From: Acidobacteriota bacterium
Lineage (GTDB): Bacteria > Acidobacteriota > Vicinamibacteria > Vicinamibacterales > JAKQTR01
Assembly: GCA_026393755.1 (NCBI GenBank)
Contig: JAPKZO010000018.1
Location: forward strand, 78,279 to 142,278
Length of the DNA: 64,000 nucleotides
Direction: 5' to 3'
Shown here: positions 15,127 to 23,792 of the stretch, piece after piece
Position numbering within the stretch: position 1 is the stretch's first letter
Layout of the letters: each line of letters starts with the position of its first letter
Made by a program: the position numbers and the translations under genes
The notes under the pieces: model-generated
Told to the model about the DNA's origin: nothing
Databases searched by the model: none
Seen by the model: the letters and a program-made list of their open reading frames with translations, nothing else

Positions 15127-17483
15127 CCGATCGCGTATCACGGCTCAGAGACCAAAGCCTGAAGGCCGAGCCGTGGATCTCGAGCGAACGTGCGGAACTG
15201 ATGACGCGGTTCTACCGTGACCATGCCGCGGGGCTATCGGTGCCGGTCGCCCGTGCGCGATCGCTGGCGTACGTCCTCGAGCACAAGACCATCTGCATCA
15301 ATCCGGGCGAACTGATTGTCGGAGAACGCGGGCCGTCCCCGAAGGGCACGCCGACCTATCCCGAGTTGTGCTGTCACTCGCAGGGCGATCTCGACATCAT
15401 CGACCGCCGCGAGAAGATCCGTTTCTCGGTCACCGATGACGTCCGTGCGGTATACGCGAAGGACGTGATTCCATTCTGGCGCGGCCGATCGATTCGCGAC
15501 ATCATGTTCGGCCACATGACCGGCGAGTGGAAGTCGGCGTACGAGGCCGGCGTGTTCACCGAGTTCATGGAGCAGCGAGCCCCGGGCCACACGGTCGTCG
15601 ACGGCAAGATTTACCGGCACGGCCTGCGCGATTTCATCAGCCGCATCGACAGCAAGCTGGCCGCAACGGATCTGTTGGCGGACCCGCGAGCCTTCGACAA
15701 GCGCGAGCAGCTGACGGCGATGCGCATCGCCGCCGAAGCCGTCATCCGCAGCGCCGAACGCCACGCCGAACTCGCCGAACAGATGGCGGTCGCCGAAACG
15801 GATGCCACGCGCCGTGCGGAACTGCAGCGCATCGCGTCGAACTGCCGCCGCGTACCCGCCCACGCGCCGCGCGATTTCTGGGAGGCGCTGCAGGCCTACT
15901 GGTTTATCCATCTGGGGGTCGTCACCGAGCTGAACACCTGGGATTCATTCTGCCCCGGCCGGCTCGATCAGCACCTCAACCCGTTCTACCAGGCGGGCCT
16001 CCAGTCGGGCGGGCTCACCGAGGATCAGGCCCGCGAGCTGCTGGCGTGCTTCTGGATCAAGTTCAACAACCAGCCCGCGCCGCCGAAGGTCGGCGTGACG
16101 GCGGCCGAGAGCGGCACGTACACGGACTTCTGCAACATCAACTCCGGCGGTCTGACCCCGGAAGGCGCTGACGGTGTCAACGACGTCACGTATCTCGTGC
16201 TCGACACGGTTGACGAAATGCGGATTCTGCAGCCTTCGTCGAACATCCAGCTGAGCTCGCGGAATCCCGATCGCTTTCTGAAGCGCGCGGCCGAGATCGT
16301 GCGAAAGGGCTGGGGACAGCCGTCGATCTTCAACGCAGACGTCGTCGTGGAGGAACTGTTGCGCCAAGGCAAGTCGCTCGAGGACGCCCGGTGCGGCGGT
16401 ACCAGCGGGTGCGTCGAAGTGGGCGCGTTCGGCAAGGAGGCCTACATCCTCACCGGGTACTTCAATCTGCCGAAGGTGCTGGAGATCACCCTGCACAACG
16501 GGCTCGATCCTCGCACCGGCGCGCAGGTTGGGATCGAGACCGGCGACCCGATCGCCTGGCAGACATACGACGAGGCCTTCGCCGCGTTCAGCCGACAGCT
16601 GAGGCACTTTGTCGACGTGAAGGTGCGCGGCAATCAGGTGATCGAGCGGATCTACGCGACCGAGATGCCGGCGCCGTTCCTGTCGATCCTGATTGACGAC
16701 TGCATCGATCGAGCGAAGGACTACAACGACGGCGGCGCCCGGTACAACACCACCTACATGATGCCGGTCGGGCCCGCCACGACCTCCGACAGCCTCGCGT
16801 CAATCAAGTCGCACGTCTTCGAGCGCCGCGACATCACGATGGCGGCCTTGATCGACGCCCTGCGTACCAACTTCAAGGGCAGGGAAGCCCTGCGTCAAAC
16901 GCTCTGGAACGCGACGCCGCGCTACGGCAACGACGATCCCTACGCCGATGCGATCCTGGTCGCTATTTGCGATCTGTTGCACGAGACGCTCGACGGCCGA
17001 CCCAACACCAGGGGCGGGGAGTATCACGTCAATTACCTGTCGACGACGTGCCACGTGTATTTCGGGTCGGTGACGGGGGCGACGCCCGACGGCCGGAAGG
17101 CGTACGAACCGGTGTCGGACGGCATTTCGCCGGTGCAGGGCGCCGACCGCCGGGGCCCGACGGCGGTGCTGAAGTCGGCGAGCCGCTTCAATCACTCGCG
17201 AACCGGCGGCACGCTGCTGAATCAGAAGTTCACGCCGCAGGTCGTCGCGGGCGAAGACGGGCTCGAGAAGATCGCGCATCTGGTCCGCGCCTACTTCCGC
17301 ATGGGCGGTCATCACATCCAGTTCAACGTCGTGACGGCCGAGACGTTGTGCGAGGCGCAGCGGCATCCCGAAAAGCACCGCGACCTGATCGTGCGCGTGG
17401 CGGGCTACAGCGATTACTTTTGCGACCTGACCAGGCCGCTGCAGGACGAGATCATCGCCAGGACCGAGCACCAGGGGTTCTAG
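15123..17483 (+). CDS. Glycyl radical enzyme, HypD (4-hydroxyproline dehydratase)-like
   Basis: 786 residues. The thiyl-radical motif GGTSGCVEVGAFGKEAY places the catalytic Cys at 430 and the general-base Glu at 432. The C-terminal glycyl loop RVAGYSDYF carries the radical Gly at 761. This is close in length and spacing to trans-4-hydroxy-L-proline dehydratase (787 residues, Cys434/Glu436/Gly765 as I recall it). Whole blocks match that enzyme from memory, including EFMEQRAPGHTV, FNNQPAPPKVG and GGTLLNQ. The residue after GCVE is Val where I recall Thr in HypD, and no pyrroline-5-carboxylate reductase gene is adjacent. The substrate is therefore uncertain; other dehydratases or lyases of this class are possible. 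The enzyme is oxygen-sensitive and implies anaerobic metabolism. Confidence 0.9.
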   Translation: MTDRVSRLRDQSLKAEPWISSERAELMTRFYRDHAAGLSVPVARARSLAYVLEHKTICINPGELIVGERGPSPKGTPTYPELCCHSQGDLDIIDRREKIRFSVTDDVRAVYAKDVIPFWRGRSIRDIMFGHMTGEWKSAYEAGVFTEFMEQRAPGHTVVDGKIYRHGLRDFISRIDSKLAATDLLADPRAFDKREQLTAMRIAAEAVIRSAERHAELAEQMAVAETDATRRAELQRIASNCRRVPAHAPRDFWEALQAYWFIHLGVVTELNTWDSFCPGRLDQHLNPFYQAGLQSGGLTEDQARELLACFWIKFNNQPAPPKVGVTAAESGTYTDFCNINSGGLTPEGADGVNDVTYLVLDTVDEMRILQPSSNIQLSSRNPDRFLKRAAEIVRKGWGQPSIFNADVVVEELLRQGKSLEDARCGGTSGCVEVGAFGKEAYILTGYFNLPKVLEITLHNGLDPRTGAQVGIETGDPIAWQTYDEAFAAFSRQLRHFVDVKVRGNQVIERIYATEMPAPFLSILIDDCIDRAKDYNDGGARYNTTYMMPVGPATTSDSLASIKSHVFERRDITMAALIDALRTNFKGREALRQTLWNATPRYGNDDPYADAILVAICDLLHETLDGRPNTRGGEYHVNYLSTTCHVYFGSVTGATPDGRKAYEPVSDGISPVQGADRRGPTAVLKSASRFNHSRTGGTLLNQKFTPQVVAGEDGLEKIAHLVRAYFRMGGHHIQFNVVTAETLCEAQRHPEKHRDLIVRVAGYSDYFCDLTRPLQDEIIARTEHQGF

Positions 17484-17529
17484 CGGCCTTGGGCGCCGTA
17501 GCCCTTCGAGATGCTCAGGGCGAAGGCGG

Positions 17530-19350
17530 CTATTCCCACTCAATCGTTCCCGGCGGCTTGGTGGTGATGTCGAGCGCCAGACCGCTCACGCCCGGAAGCC
17601 GCAGAACCTGATCCCGCAACTCGCTCAGCAGGGCAGCCGGCAGCTCGGCGGGCGTCGCCGTCATCGCGCGCTCGGAGTGGATCGGCCTCACGATCACGAA
17701 TTCGCGGCCGCGTCCATCAATCTCCATCGGCACCATGACCGTCGGGCACTGCCAGATCGCCTCGTGGATGCCGTGACGGCGGAGGCCGTCCATGACGAGG
17801 TGATCGGCGTCGCGCAACACGTCGAGCCGTGCCCGAGTGACCGTTGCGGCCAGCGGTCGCACACGTGCCGGCGGAACCGCTCCGAGATTCCAGATGCACC
17901 GGTTGATGCCGGGGGCTTCACGAAACAGCGCCGCTGCCAGTTCGAGCAGCGTCTCCCACGGCGCCTGCCCGGTCACGAGCACGGGGTGCTCGTAAGACCG
18001 CAAGTCGGCTTTGACGCCGACCGACTTGATCGGCAGGGCGATGGCCGCCACTCCGAATCTGGCGGCCACAGCGGCGACGGCCGGCTCCGTCTGGTCGAAT
18101 CCGTCCCGGCTTTCCACGCCGGTCGAACACAGGAGCCGCACGCCGAGTCCGGGCCCAGGGAATGGATGACGCCACACCAGATCGTGGGCCAGTCCGAGCT
18201 TCTCACCCAGTTCGCGCACCTCGACTTTGTACAGATCGGCGAGGGGCTCTACCACGCGGCCCTGCTCAATCATCCGCTCGATGATCGGCACCCGGTTGTG
18301 GTGCGTCTTGATTGTGTCGGCCCGCTTGGTGCCGCCCGTCTCGATCGTATCGGGATAGATCGTGCCCTGCCCGAGCATGTGGCCCTCGATGCCCAGGCGC
18401 CTGGCCTCGTCCTCGAACACCTTGATGAACGTGTCGCCGATGATGCGCCGCTTCTGCTCGGGCCCAACGACACCGTCGAGCGCGGTCAGAAACGCGTCAG
18501 TCGCATCGACGAAATGGAGATTCCGATCGAGACCGAACTGCCGAAACGTGTCGAGCACGGCCTGGCTTTCGTCCTTCCTCATCAATCCGTTGTCGACGTG
18601 CAGCAGATGGAGCCGCTCCGGCCCAATCGCCATGCCAAGCACTCGCGCCGCCACAGTCGAATCCACGCCTCCGGAGGCCAACAGGAACACGGACTGGTCT
18701 CCCACCTGCCGCCGAACCTGTTCCACCCGCTCCTCGACGTACCGCTCCATCGTCCACGAAGGGTGGCAGCCGCAGACGCCGAAGACGAAATTGGCGATCA
18801 TCTCGGTGCCGTGCACGGTGTTGTCCACTTCGGGATGAAACTGGACTCCATATCGGCGGAGGCTGTTTGAACTGATCGCCGCAAAACGGTGTGGTGTGCC
18901 TGACACGCCGAGCGTCGTGTAGCCGGCCTCCTCGAAGCCAGGGCCGACACTGGTCACCGAATCGAAGTGACTCATCCAGACTCGCTCAGTCGTGCCGAGC
19001 CCCTTGAAGATCGGGCAACTGCCCACCACCTGCAGGTCGGCCGGTCCCCATTCGCGCCCGCCATTGACGACCGTGCCGCCGTAGTGTTTGGCGATCTCCT
19101 GGTGGCCGAAGCAGAAGCCGACGATGGGCACATCGAGATCGTAGATGGCCTTTGTGTACGCCGAGTCCTCGCCGAACGATGACAGGCTGGGGCTGCCCGA
19201 GAGAATGATCCCTTTGTAGCGGTGGAAGGCCTCGACCGCGTCTTCGGGCTGGCGGATCTCCGCCAGCACGTGAAGACGTCTGATCTTGGTCGCGATCAAG
19301 TGCGCGTACTGCCCGCCGAAGTCCACAACCGCAATCGCATCATGCTGCAT
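17530..19350 (-). CDS. guaA: GMP synthase (glutamine-hydrolysing)
   Basis: 606 residues. An N-terminal class I glutamine amidotransferase domain (VVDFGGQYAHLIA, nucleophile Cys80 in GFCFGHQE, His/Glu in QFHPEVDNTVHG) precedes the ATP pyrophosphatase domain with its PP-loop SGGVDSTVA at about 226. The C-terminal dimerisation domain ends in the canonical KPPGTIEWE. The enzyme makes GMP from XMP, glutamine and ATP. It is longer than the usual 510-525 residues; the extra length lies between the PP-loop region and the C-terminus (LLCSTGVESRDGFDQTEP and following), a feature of a divergent branch. It is the third minus-strand gene after the ggt-like and PLP-enzyme genes, but a pair of palindromes separates it from them. 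Confidence 0.95.
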   Translation of the reverse strand: MQHDAIAVVDFGGQYAHLIATKIRRLHVLAEIRQPEDAVEAFHRYKGIILSGSPSLSSFGEDSAYTKAIYDLDVPIVGFCFGHQEIAKHYGGTVVNGGREWGPADLQVVGSCPIFKGLGTTERVWMSHFDSVTSVGPGFEEAGYTTLGVSGTPHRFAAISSNSLRRYGVQFHPEVDNTVHGTEMIANFVFGVCGCHPSWTMERYVEERVEQVRRQVGDQSVFLLASGGVDSTVAARVLGMAIGPERLHLLHVDNGLMRKDESQAVLDTFRQFGLDRNLHFVDATDAFLTALDGVVGPEQKRRIIGDTFIKVFEDEARRLGIEGHMLGQGTIYPDTIETGGTKRADTIKTHHNRVPIIERMIEQGRVVEPLADLYKVEVRELGEKLGLAHDLVWRHPFPGPGLGVRLLCSTGVESRDGFDQTEPAVAAVAARFGVAAIALPIKSVGVKADLRSYEHPVLVTGQAPWETLLELAAALFREAPGINRCIWNLGAVPPARVRPLAATVTRARLDVLRDADHLVMDGLRRHGIHEAIWQCPTVMVPMEIDGRGREFVIVRPIHSERAMTATPAELPAALLSELRDQVLRLPGVSGLALDITTKPPGTIEWE

Positions 19351-19360
19351 GAAGTCAGTC

Positions 19361-19408
19361 GATGGGGTCAGGCCCCATCACCTTTCGCTATATGGGGTCA
19401 GACCCCAT
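19361..19408. repeat. Two palindromes of the GGGGTCAGACCCC type
   Basis: GATGGGG-tcagg-CCCCATC at 19361-19379 and the near-perfect ATGGGGTC-A-GACCCCAT at 19392-19408. They lie between guaA and the PLP-enzyme gene, and the second touches the stop codon of the latter. This sequence is a widespread dispersed palindrome in diverse bacterial genomes. Here the pair could terminate or stabilise the upstream transcript. Confidence 0.7.
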
Positions 19409-20586
19409 TACAATCCCTGCTCCAGGTCCGCCATCAGGTCTTCGACGTTCTCCAGCCCGACCGAGAGCCGCACCAGCCCGTCGGTCACGCCCTGCGCCAG
19501 CCGCGCCTCGCGCGAGACCACGCTGTGGGTGGTCGAGGCCGGATGGGTGATGAGGGTGCGCGCGTCGCCGAGGCTGACGGCGAGCGAGCACACGCGGACC
19601 GCGTTCATCAGCCGCGCCCCTGCCGCGACTCCGCCCTTGAGATCGAAGCACACCATTCCCCCGAAGCCGCCCGTCATTTGCCGTTTCGCAAGGGCGTGCT
19701 GCGGATGGGAGGGCAGCCCCGGATAGTTGACAAACGCCACCGCGGGGTGCTGTTCGAGCCACTGCGCCAGCCGCAGGGCGTTGGCATTGTGGCGTTCGAC
19801 GCGGAGGGGAAGCGTTTGCGTGCCGCGAATCATCAGGTACGCGGTGAACGGGGCCATGATGCCGCCGTAGTACCGCAGCGGCTCCGTCAGGCACCGATCG
19901 ATGAACGCCCGGGTCGAGATGACCAGCCCGCCGACGGCGTCGCCGTGGCCGCAGAAATACTTCGTCGCGCTGTGCACGACGACGTCGATGCCAAGGTCCA
20001 GCGGGCGCTGATTGATGGGGCTGGCAAACGTGTTGTCGCAGATGGACGTAATGCCGGCCGCGCGGGCCATCAGGCCAATCGCCTGGAGATCACACAATGA
20101 CAGCAGGGGATTGCCGGGTGTTTCCAGGTAGATGAGCTTCGTCGCCGGCCGGATGGCGGCCTGCACGTTCGCGGGGTCGGTCGCATCCACAAACGTCGAC
20201 TCGACGCCCAGCGATCCGAGCTGCTGCACCATCAGGTGATATGTGCTCGGATAGATGGCCCGTGTGGCGACGATGTGATCGCCCGCCTTGACCACGGTGA
20301 GGAGGGCCGCCGAAATCGCGGCCATGCCGCTGGCCGTCGCAACAGCGGCCTCGCCGTGCTCCAGCACCGCGGCCTTCCGCTCAAATGTCGCCACCGTCGG
20401 GTTGGACCACCGGCTGTACACGAACGCGTCCTTCTCGCCGGCGAAGATGGCCGCGCCGTTCTCCGTCGTGCCGAGGTGATAGGTCGTCGCCAGATGAAGC
20501 GGCGGAACGAGGGCGCCCGTCGACGGGTCGGGAGCTTCTCCCGCGTGGATGGCGAGTGTGTTGATGCCGAGTGTGCGATCAGTCAT
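19408..20586 (-). CDS. Cys/Met-metabolism PLP-dependent enzyme (methionine gamma-lyase / cystathionine gamma-synthase or -lyase family)
   Basis: 392 residues of the fold type I gamma family. It has PLATTYHLGTTE-type start segments, YSRWSNPTVATFE, ASGMAAISAALL, YLETPGNPLL, DNTFASPINQRPLDLG and the PLP-binding Lys in VVHSATKYFCGHGD, ending with RLSVGLENVEDLMADLEQGL. Members carry out gamma-elimination or replacement on methionine, homocysteine or cystathionine; the SATKYFCGHGD version and methionine-gamma-lyase-like spacing favour a lyase, but that is not proved. ATG 20586 is used; the longer frame adds 11 residues. It lies 16 bases after the gamma-glutamyltransferase-like gene, so the two probably act together in thiol amino acid breakdown. 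Confidence 0.88.
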   Translation of the reverse strand: MTDRTLGINTLAIHAGEAPDPSTGALVPPLHLATTYHLGTTENGAAIFAGEKDAFVYSRWSNPTVATFERKAAVLEHGEAAVATASGMAAISAALLTVVKAGDHIVATRAIYPSTYHLMVQQLGSLGVESTFVDATDPANVQAAIRPATKLIYLETPGNPLLSLCDLQAIGLMARAAGITSICDNTFASPINQRPLDLGIDVVVHSATKYFCGHGDAVGGLVISTRAFIDRCLTEPLRYYGGIMAPFTAYLMIRGTQTLPLRVERHNANALRLAQWLEQHPAVAFVNYPGLPSHPQHALAKRQMTGGFGGMVCFDLKGGVAAGARLMNAVRVCSLAVSLGDARTLITHPASTTHSVVSREARLAQGVTDGLVRLSVGLENVEDLMADLEQGL

Positions 20587-20602
20587 GGTGCCTTCGTGTC
20601 TT

Positions 20603-22486
20603 CTACCACGCGATGCCATAATCCTCGCCGTGGTTGCTCGAGCCGCCCCACATGGTCCCGTGTACCCGGTCGAAGAAGATTGCGTTGATGGGGCCGGAGG
20701 TCAGCCTTTGATAGTCGATCGTGTAGCCCATTCGCCCGAGGTCGGCCCTCACCCCCGGCGGCGTCAGTTCATTCAACGTCAGCTTGCCGGGCACGAACGG
20801 GTGCGCGCCAAACGTGCTGCGCATCTGGTAGCTGTTGATATTGGCCGCTTCGACGGCCTGCTGCACGTTCATGCCGAACTCGACGATGTTCAGGAAGCAC
20901 TGGAGCAGGTTCTGATCCTGCGTGTCGCCACCCTGTACGGCAGAGGACAGGAAGGGCCGGCCGTCCTTGAGCGCAAGGCCTGGCGTCAGTGTTGATCGCG
21001 GCCGGCGTCCAGGCGCCACCACGTTGAACGGACACTCCGCCTCGTTCAACACGAACGCCTGCATTCGCTGGCTCATGCCGATGCCTGTCCTTCCGGCAAT
21101 CACCGCGGGCACCCATCCGCCGCTTGGCGTGACAGACACGACCCAGCCTTCCTCGTCGGCGGCTTCGATGGAGGTGGTCCCGCGATTGAACACCTCTTCG
21201 ACGGCCGCGCGCCGTTCGGCAGAGAGCTTCGCGGCGTCGACGACCGGCCTGGTGCTCCAGCCATCCAGGAACTTCTGGAACGGATTAGTCTTGCCCTCGA
21301 ACGGATAGGGATCGCCTGGCTTGACGTTGGGATCGTTCCTGTCCCAGTCGATGAGCTTCACTCGAGCCTTCGCGTACTCCTTCGACAGCAGCCCCTTGAT
21401 GGGCACGGCCGGCGGCAGGGTCGGATCGCCGTAATAAAAGTCGCGGTCGGCAAACGCGAGGTTCATCACCTGGTACAGCGTGTGGATGTAGCGCGTGCTG
21501 TTGTAGCCCATCGCGTTGAGGTCGATCTGCTCCAGCATGTTCAGCGCCTGCAGCATCACCGCGCCCTGCACCCAGGTGTTCAGCTTGTAGACCTGGATGC
21601 CCTTGTAATCGGTGACGAGCGGTTCCTCGATGTAGACCTTCCAGCTGGCCAGGTCTGCCATGGTGTGCAGGCCGCCCTGTTCCCGCGCCCCCCGCACGAA
21701 CTCTTCGGCGATGTCCCCCTTGTAGAATCGATCGTAGGCGGCGTAGATTGCATCCTTGCGAGACTTGCCCGCCGTACGCGCGGCCTGCTCGGTCTCGACC
21801 AGCTTTCGCAGAGTCGCCGCCAGGTCCGGCTGTTTGAAGACCTCTCCCGGCTCCGGCGCTTCGTGCGTCTGACCACTGTGGGGCAGGAACACCGCCTTCG
21901 AGTACGGCCACTCCTTGATGCGCTTCTTCTCCCGTTCGATCGAGTTGGTCAGCTGCTGTTCAACCGGGTACCCGTCGGCCATCTGGATCGCGGGAGCCAG
22001 CACATCTTTCAGGCTCATCGTGCCGAATTCGGCCAGCATGACCATCAGGCCGCCGGGCGTCCCGGGCGTCACGGCCGCCAGTGGGCCGTACTCCGGCGGG
22101 TACTTCATGCCGCGGCCCTTGAAGAACGCCGGTGTCGCGCCGGTTGGAGCGACGCCAAGGGCGTTGATGGCCACGACTTTCTTCGTCTTCGGGTTGTAGA
22201 TGAGCGCCTGGGTTTCGCCGCCCCAACTAAGCGTGTCCCACATCGTCGTGACGGCGCCGAGCATCGCGCATGCGGCATCGACGGCGTTGCCGCCCCGCTG
22301 GAAGATCATCGCGCCGGCCGTGGCGCCGAGCGGCTTTCCGGTAATCGCCACCCAGTGGCGGCCATGGAGCGCGGGTTTCACGGTGCGCTGGGCCCACAGC
22401 AATGTCGAGAGCGCGAGCGCCACGACGACAACGGCGGCGACGACCACCCGCGCGCGAAACGTGATGAACTGCACAGCTGAACGCAT
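20603..22486 (-). CDS. Gamma-glutamyltransferase family Ntn-hydrolase
   Basis: 627 residues with an N-terminal membrane anchor or signal (about residues 12-32, VVVAAVVVVALALSTLLWAQ). The early GATAGAMIFQRGGNAVDAACAM block is the hallmark of the family. The autoprocessing nucleophile is Thr437 in NRGTTSIEAAD, followed by the small-subunit region with RSTLTPGLAL and AVQGGDTQDQ. Processed enzyme would hydrolyse gamma-glutamyl bonds (glutathione and analogues) in the periplasm. The small-subunit motifs deviate from canonical GTTHYSVVD, so it may act on another substrate. ATG 22486 has CAGGAG at good spacing. The PLP enzyme gene follows at 16 bases. Confidence 0.88.
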   Translation of the reverse strand: MRSAVQFITFRARVVVAAVVVVALALSTLLWAQRTVKPALHGRHWVAITGKPLGATAGAMIFQRGGNAVDAACAMLGAVTTMWDTLSWGGETQALIYNPKTKKVVAINALGVAPTGATPAFFKGRGMKYPPEYGPLAAVTPGTPGGLMVMLAEFGTMSLKDVLAPAIQMADGYPVEQQLTNSIEREKKRIKEWPYSKAVFLPHSGQTHEAPEPGEVFKQPDLAATLRKLVETEQAARTAGKSRKDAIYAAYDRFYKGDIAEEFVRGAREQGGLHTMADLASWKVYIEEPLVTDYKGIQVYKLNTWVQGAVMLQALNMLEQIDLNAMGYNSTRYIHTLYQVMNLAFADRDFYYGDPTLPPAVPIKGLLSKEYAKARVKLIDWDRNDPNVKPGDPYPFEGKTNPFQKFLDGWSTRPVVDAAKLSAERRAAVEEVFNRGTTSIEAADEEGWVVSVTPSGGWVPAVIAGRTGIGMSQRMQAFVLNEAECPFNVVAPGRRPRSTLTPGLALKDGRPFLSSAVQGGDTQDQNLLQCFLNIVEFGMNVQQAVEAANINSYQMRSTFGAHPFVPGKLTLNELTPPGVRADLGRMGYTIDYQRLTSGPINAIFFDRVHGTMWGGSSNHGEDYGIAW

Positions 22487-22758
22487 CGCATCTCCTGGAA
22501 TCGTGGCCGCCTGATTGCCGGCTCGGGAAACCTGCGGTCGGATCATTATGCCGCAATGATGGTCGCCCTGGCGCGGCGCTCGGACCCACAAATGCTCTCA
22601 TGGAAAACGGAGGGCCCTGGCGGTTGCACATGACCGGCACGTCGGAGCCCACCAGGAGGCGCGCGGTCGGACGGCTCGCGCTTCAGCCGCGGCTGGCGCG
22701 CACTTCGCGAATCTACTTTCCCCCAACCGATCCCACCGCCGCCGTCGCGTGCAGCGCG

Positions 22759-22995
22759 TCAGCTGGCTTTCTGAAGAGCGAGGATTCTATTCCTCACAGC
22801 TTGGGGGAACTCGACGAAAGCGAACTGACCTTTGTCGAAAAGGTAGTCTTCTCCGCTCTCGTCGACGATCCGTACAAGATCGTCCTTGGCTGCGCGGGCG
22901 TCGGGCAGGATTCGATAGACCTTGCCGAGAATTAGCGAGGCTTCGTTCCCCGCGTTCTCGAGGCACAACGCAAACTGTTTGGCCGGTCTCTTCAT
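22759..22995 (-). CDS. Conserved small protein, 78 residues
   Basis: MKRPAKQFALCLENAG... followed by SLILGKVYRILPD, an acidic DDLVRIVDESGEDYLFDKGQF stretch and a C-terminal helix. It reads as a compact beta-rich SH3-like fold (short strands, DESGEDYLF turn), as in a recurrent small hypothetical family seen in many soil bacteria. No catalytic motif is visible. It overlaps the preceding 79-residue gene by four bases (ATGA), so the two form a translationally coupled pair. The function is unknown; the pair resembles small accessory cassettes but nothing shows a toxin-antitoxin role. Confidence 0.7.
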   Translation of the reverse strand: MKRPAKQFALCLENAGNEASLILGKVYRILPDARAAKDDLVRIVDESGEDYLFDKGQFAFVEFPQAVRNRILALQKAS

Positions 22996-23231
22996 GGCGT
23001 GCCCAGGTAGTCCTTAATCTTGAGATCGCGCTTACCTATGCCATGGGCTTCGTACCAATGTAGCTCTACCCGACGCAGATTTCCATTCGGCAGCCGGATA
23101 GTCGCGATCCCCTTCAACTTCCGCCAACGGCCGCGCCCGTACGCCTTCCGAAGAATCGAGAGAATCTTGACGCTCGGACCCGCCGCGATCGTCTCAATCC
23201 GTTCGATCCTGCCAATGACATCGAATGTCAC
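22992..23231 (-). CDS. Conserved small protein with ELHWYEAHGIGKRD motif, 79 residues
   Basis: Begins at GTG 23231 (MTFDVIGRIERIETIA...). The central GRGRWRKLKGIATIRLPNG and terminal ELHWYEAHGIGKRDLKIKDYL are strongly conserved in a small family that I recall from many genomes, often beside a protein like the next gene. The basic middle and HWYEAHG suggest nucleic-acid binding, but no function is established. A CACAAT hexamer (23238-23243) ends six bases upstream of the GTG, consistent with a leaderless transcript. It is the first gene of the pair. Confidence 0.72.
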   Translation of the reverse strand: MTFDVIGRIERIETIAAGPSVKILSILRKAYGRGRWRKLKGIATIRLPNGNLRRVELHWYEAHGIGKRDLKIKDYLGTP

Positions 23232-23243
23232 CGGCTGATTGTG

Positions 23244-23792
23244 CCCGAGAACCTACCAGTCGGCAAGGCCAGCTAACGTAAGCGCTTGCCCGCCGGCGCC
23301 CACGATATCACCGGCGCCGGTCCGGTAGAGCGCCTGTTCGGAATCGTCGTCTTGGAATTCTTCGCCCTGCCGACCACTTCCACCCGGGTGCCGCGGACTC
23401 AGCGTTCGCAACGTCTGCGGGCCCGGCGGAGCTGATCGAGACGGGCCTCATGGCCCGCCTCAGCCCGGTTCGCCCCCAGATCGATCCGTGTCCGTGTTCC
23501 TGTCTTTCTGTCTCTTCTATTCCCCCGAACATTCAATACGTGGATCGCGTGATCCCCTGGATCGGACACAAAAACCGTCCACCTCCCCAAGCGTCGTGGC
23601 TGCTTACCGCCGGTATTGTCCTGGAAAGGTCGGTGAGAGACAAATGCTTTGCGGCGTTGGAGTTGCTCGGCATCCGAGCAATCGGGACCGTCGAAAGCCG
23701 TCGACGGCAGAGTGCGGCCATTCCCGTGGTTAGCTGGAACGCGGCATTTGCACGGCCTGATGGCAACCGGAGTTGTCCGTCTCCCCGGCTGC
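23244..23792. other. Intergenic region without recognised gene
   Basis: About 550 bases between the small gene pair and the penicillin-acylase gene. Frames on both strands are open for short distances, but their translations are Arg/Pro/Ser-rich without family resemblance. I see no tRNA, convincing hairpin pair or mobile element. It may hold the decayed remains of a gene. Confidence 0.5.
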
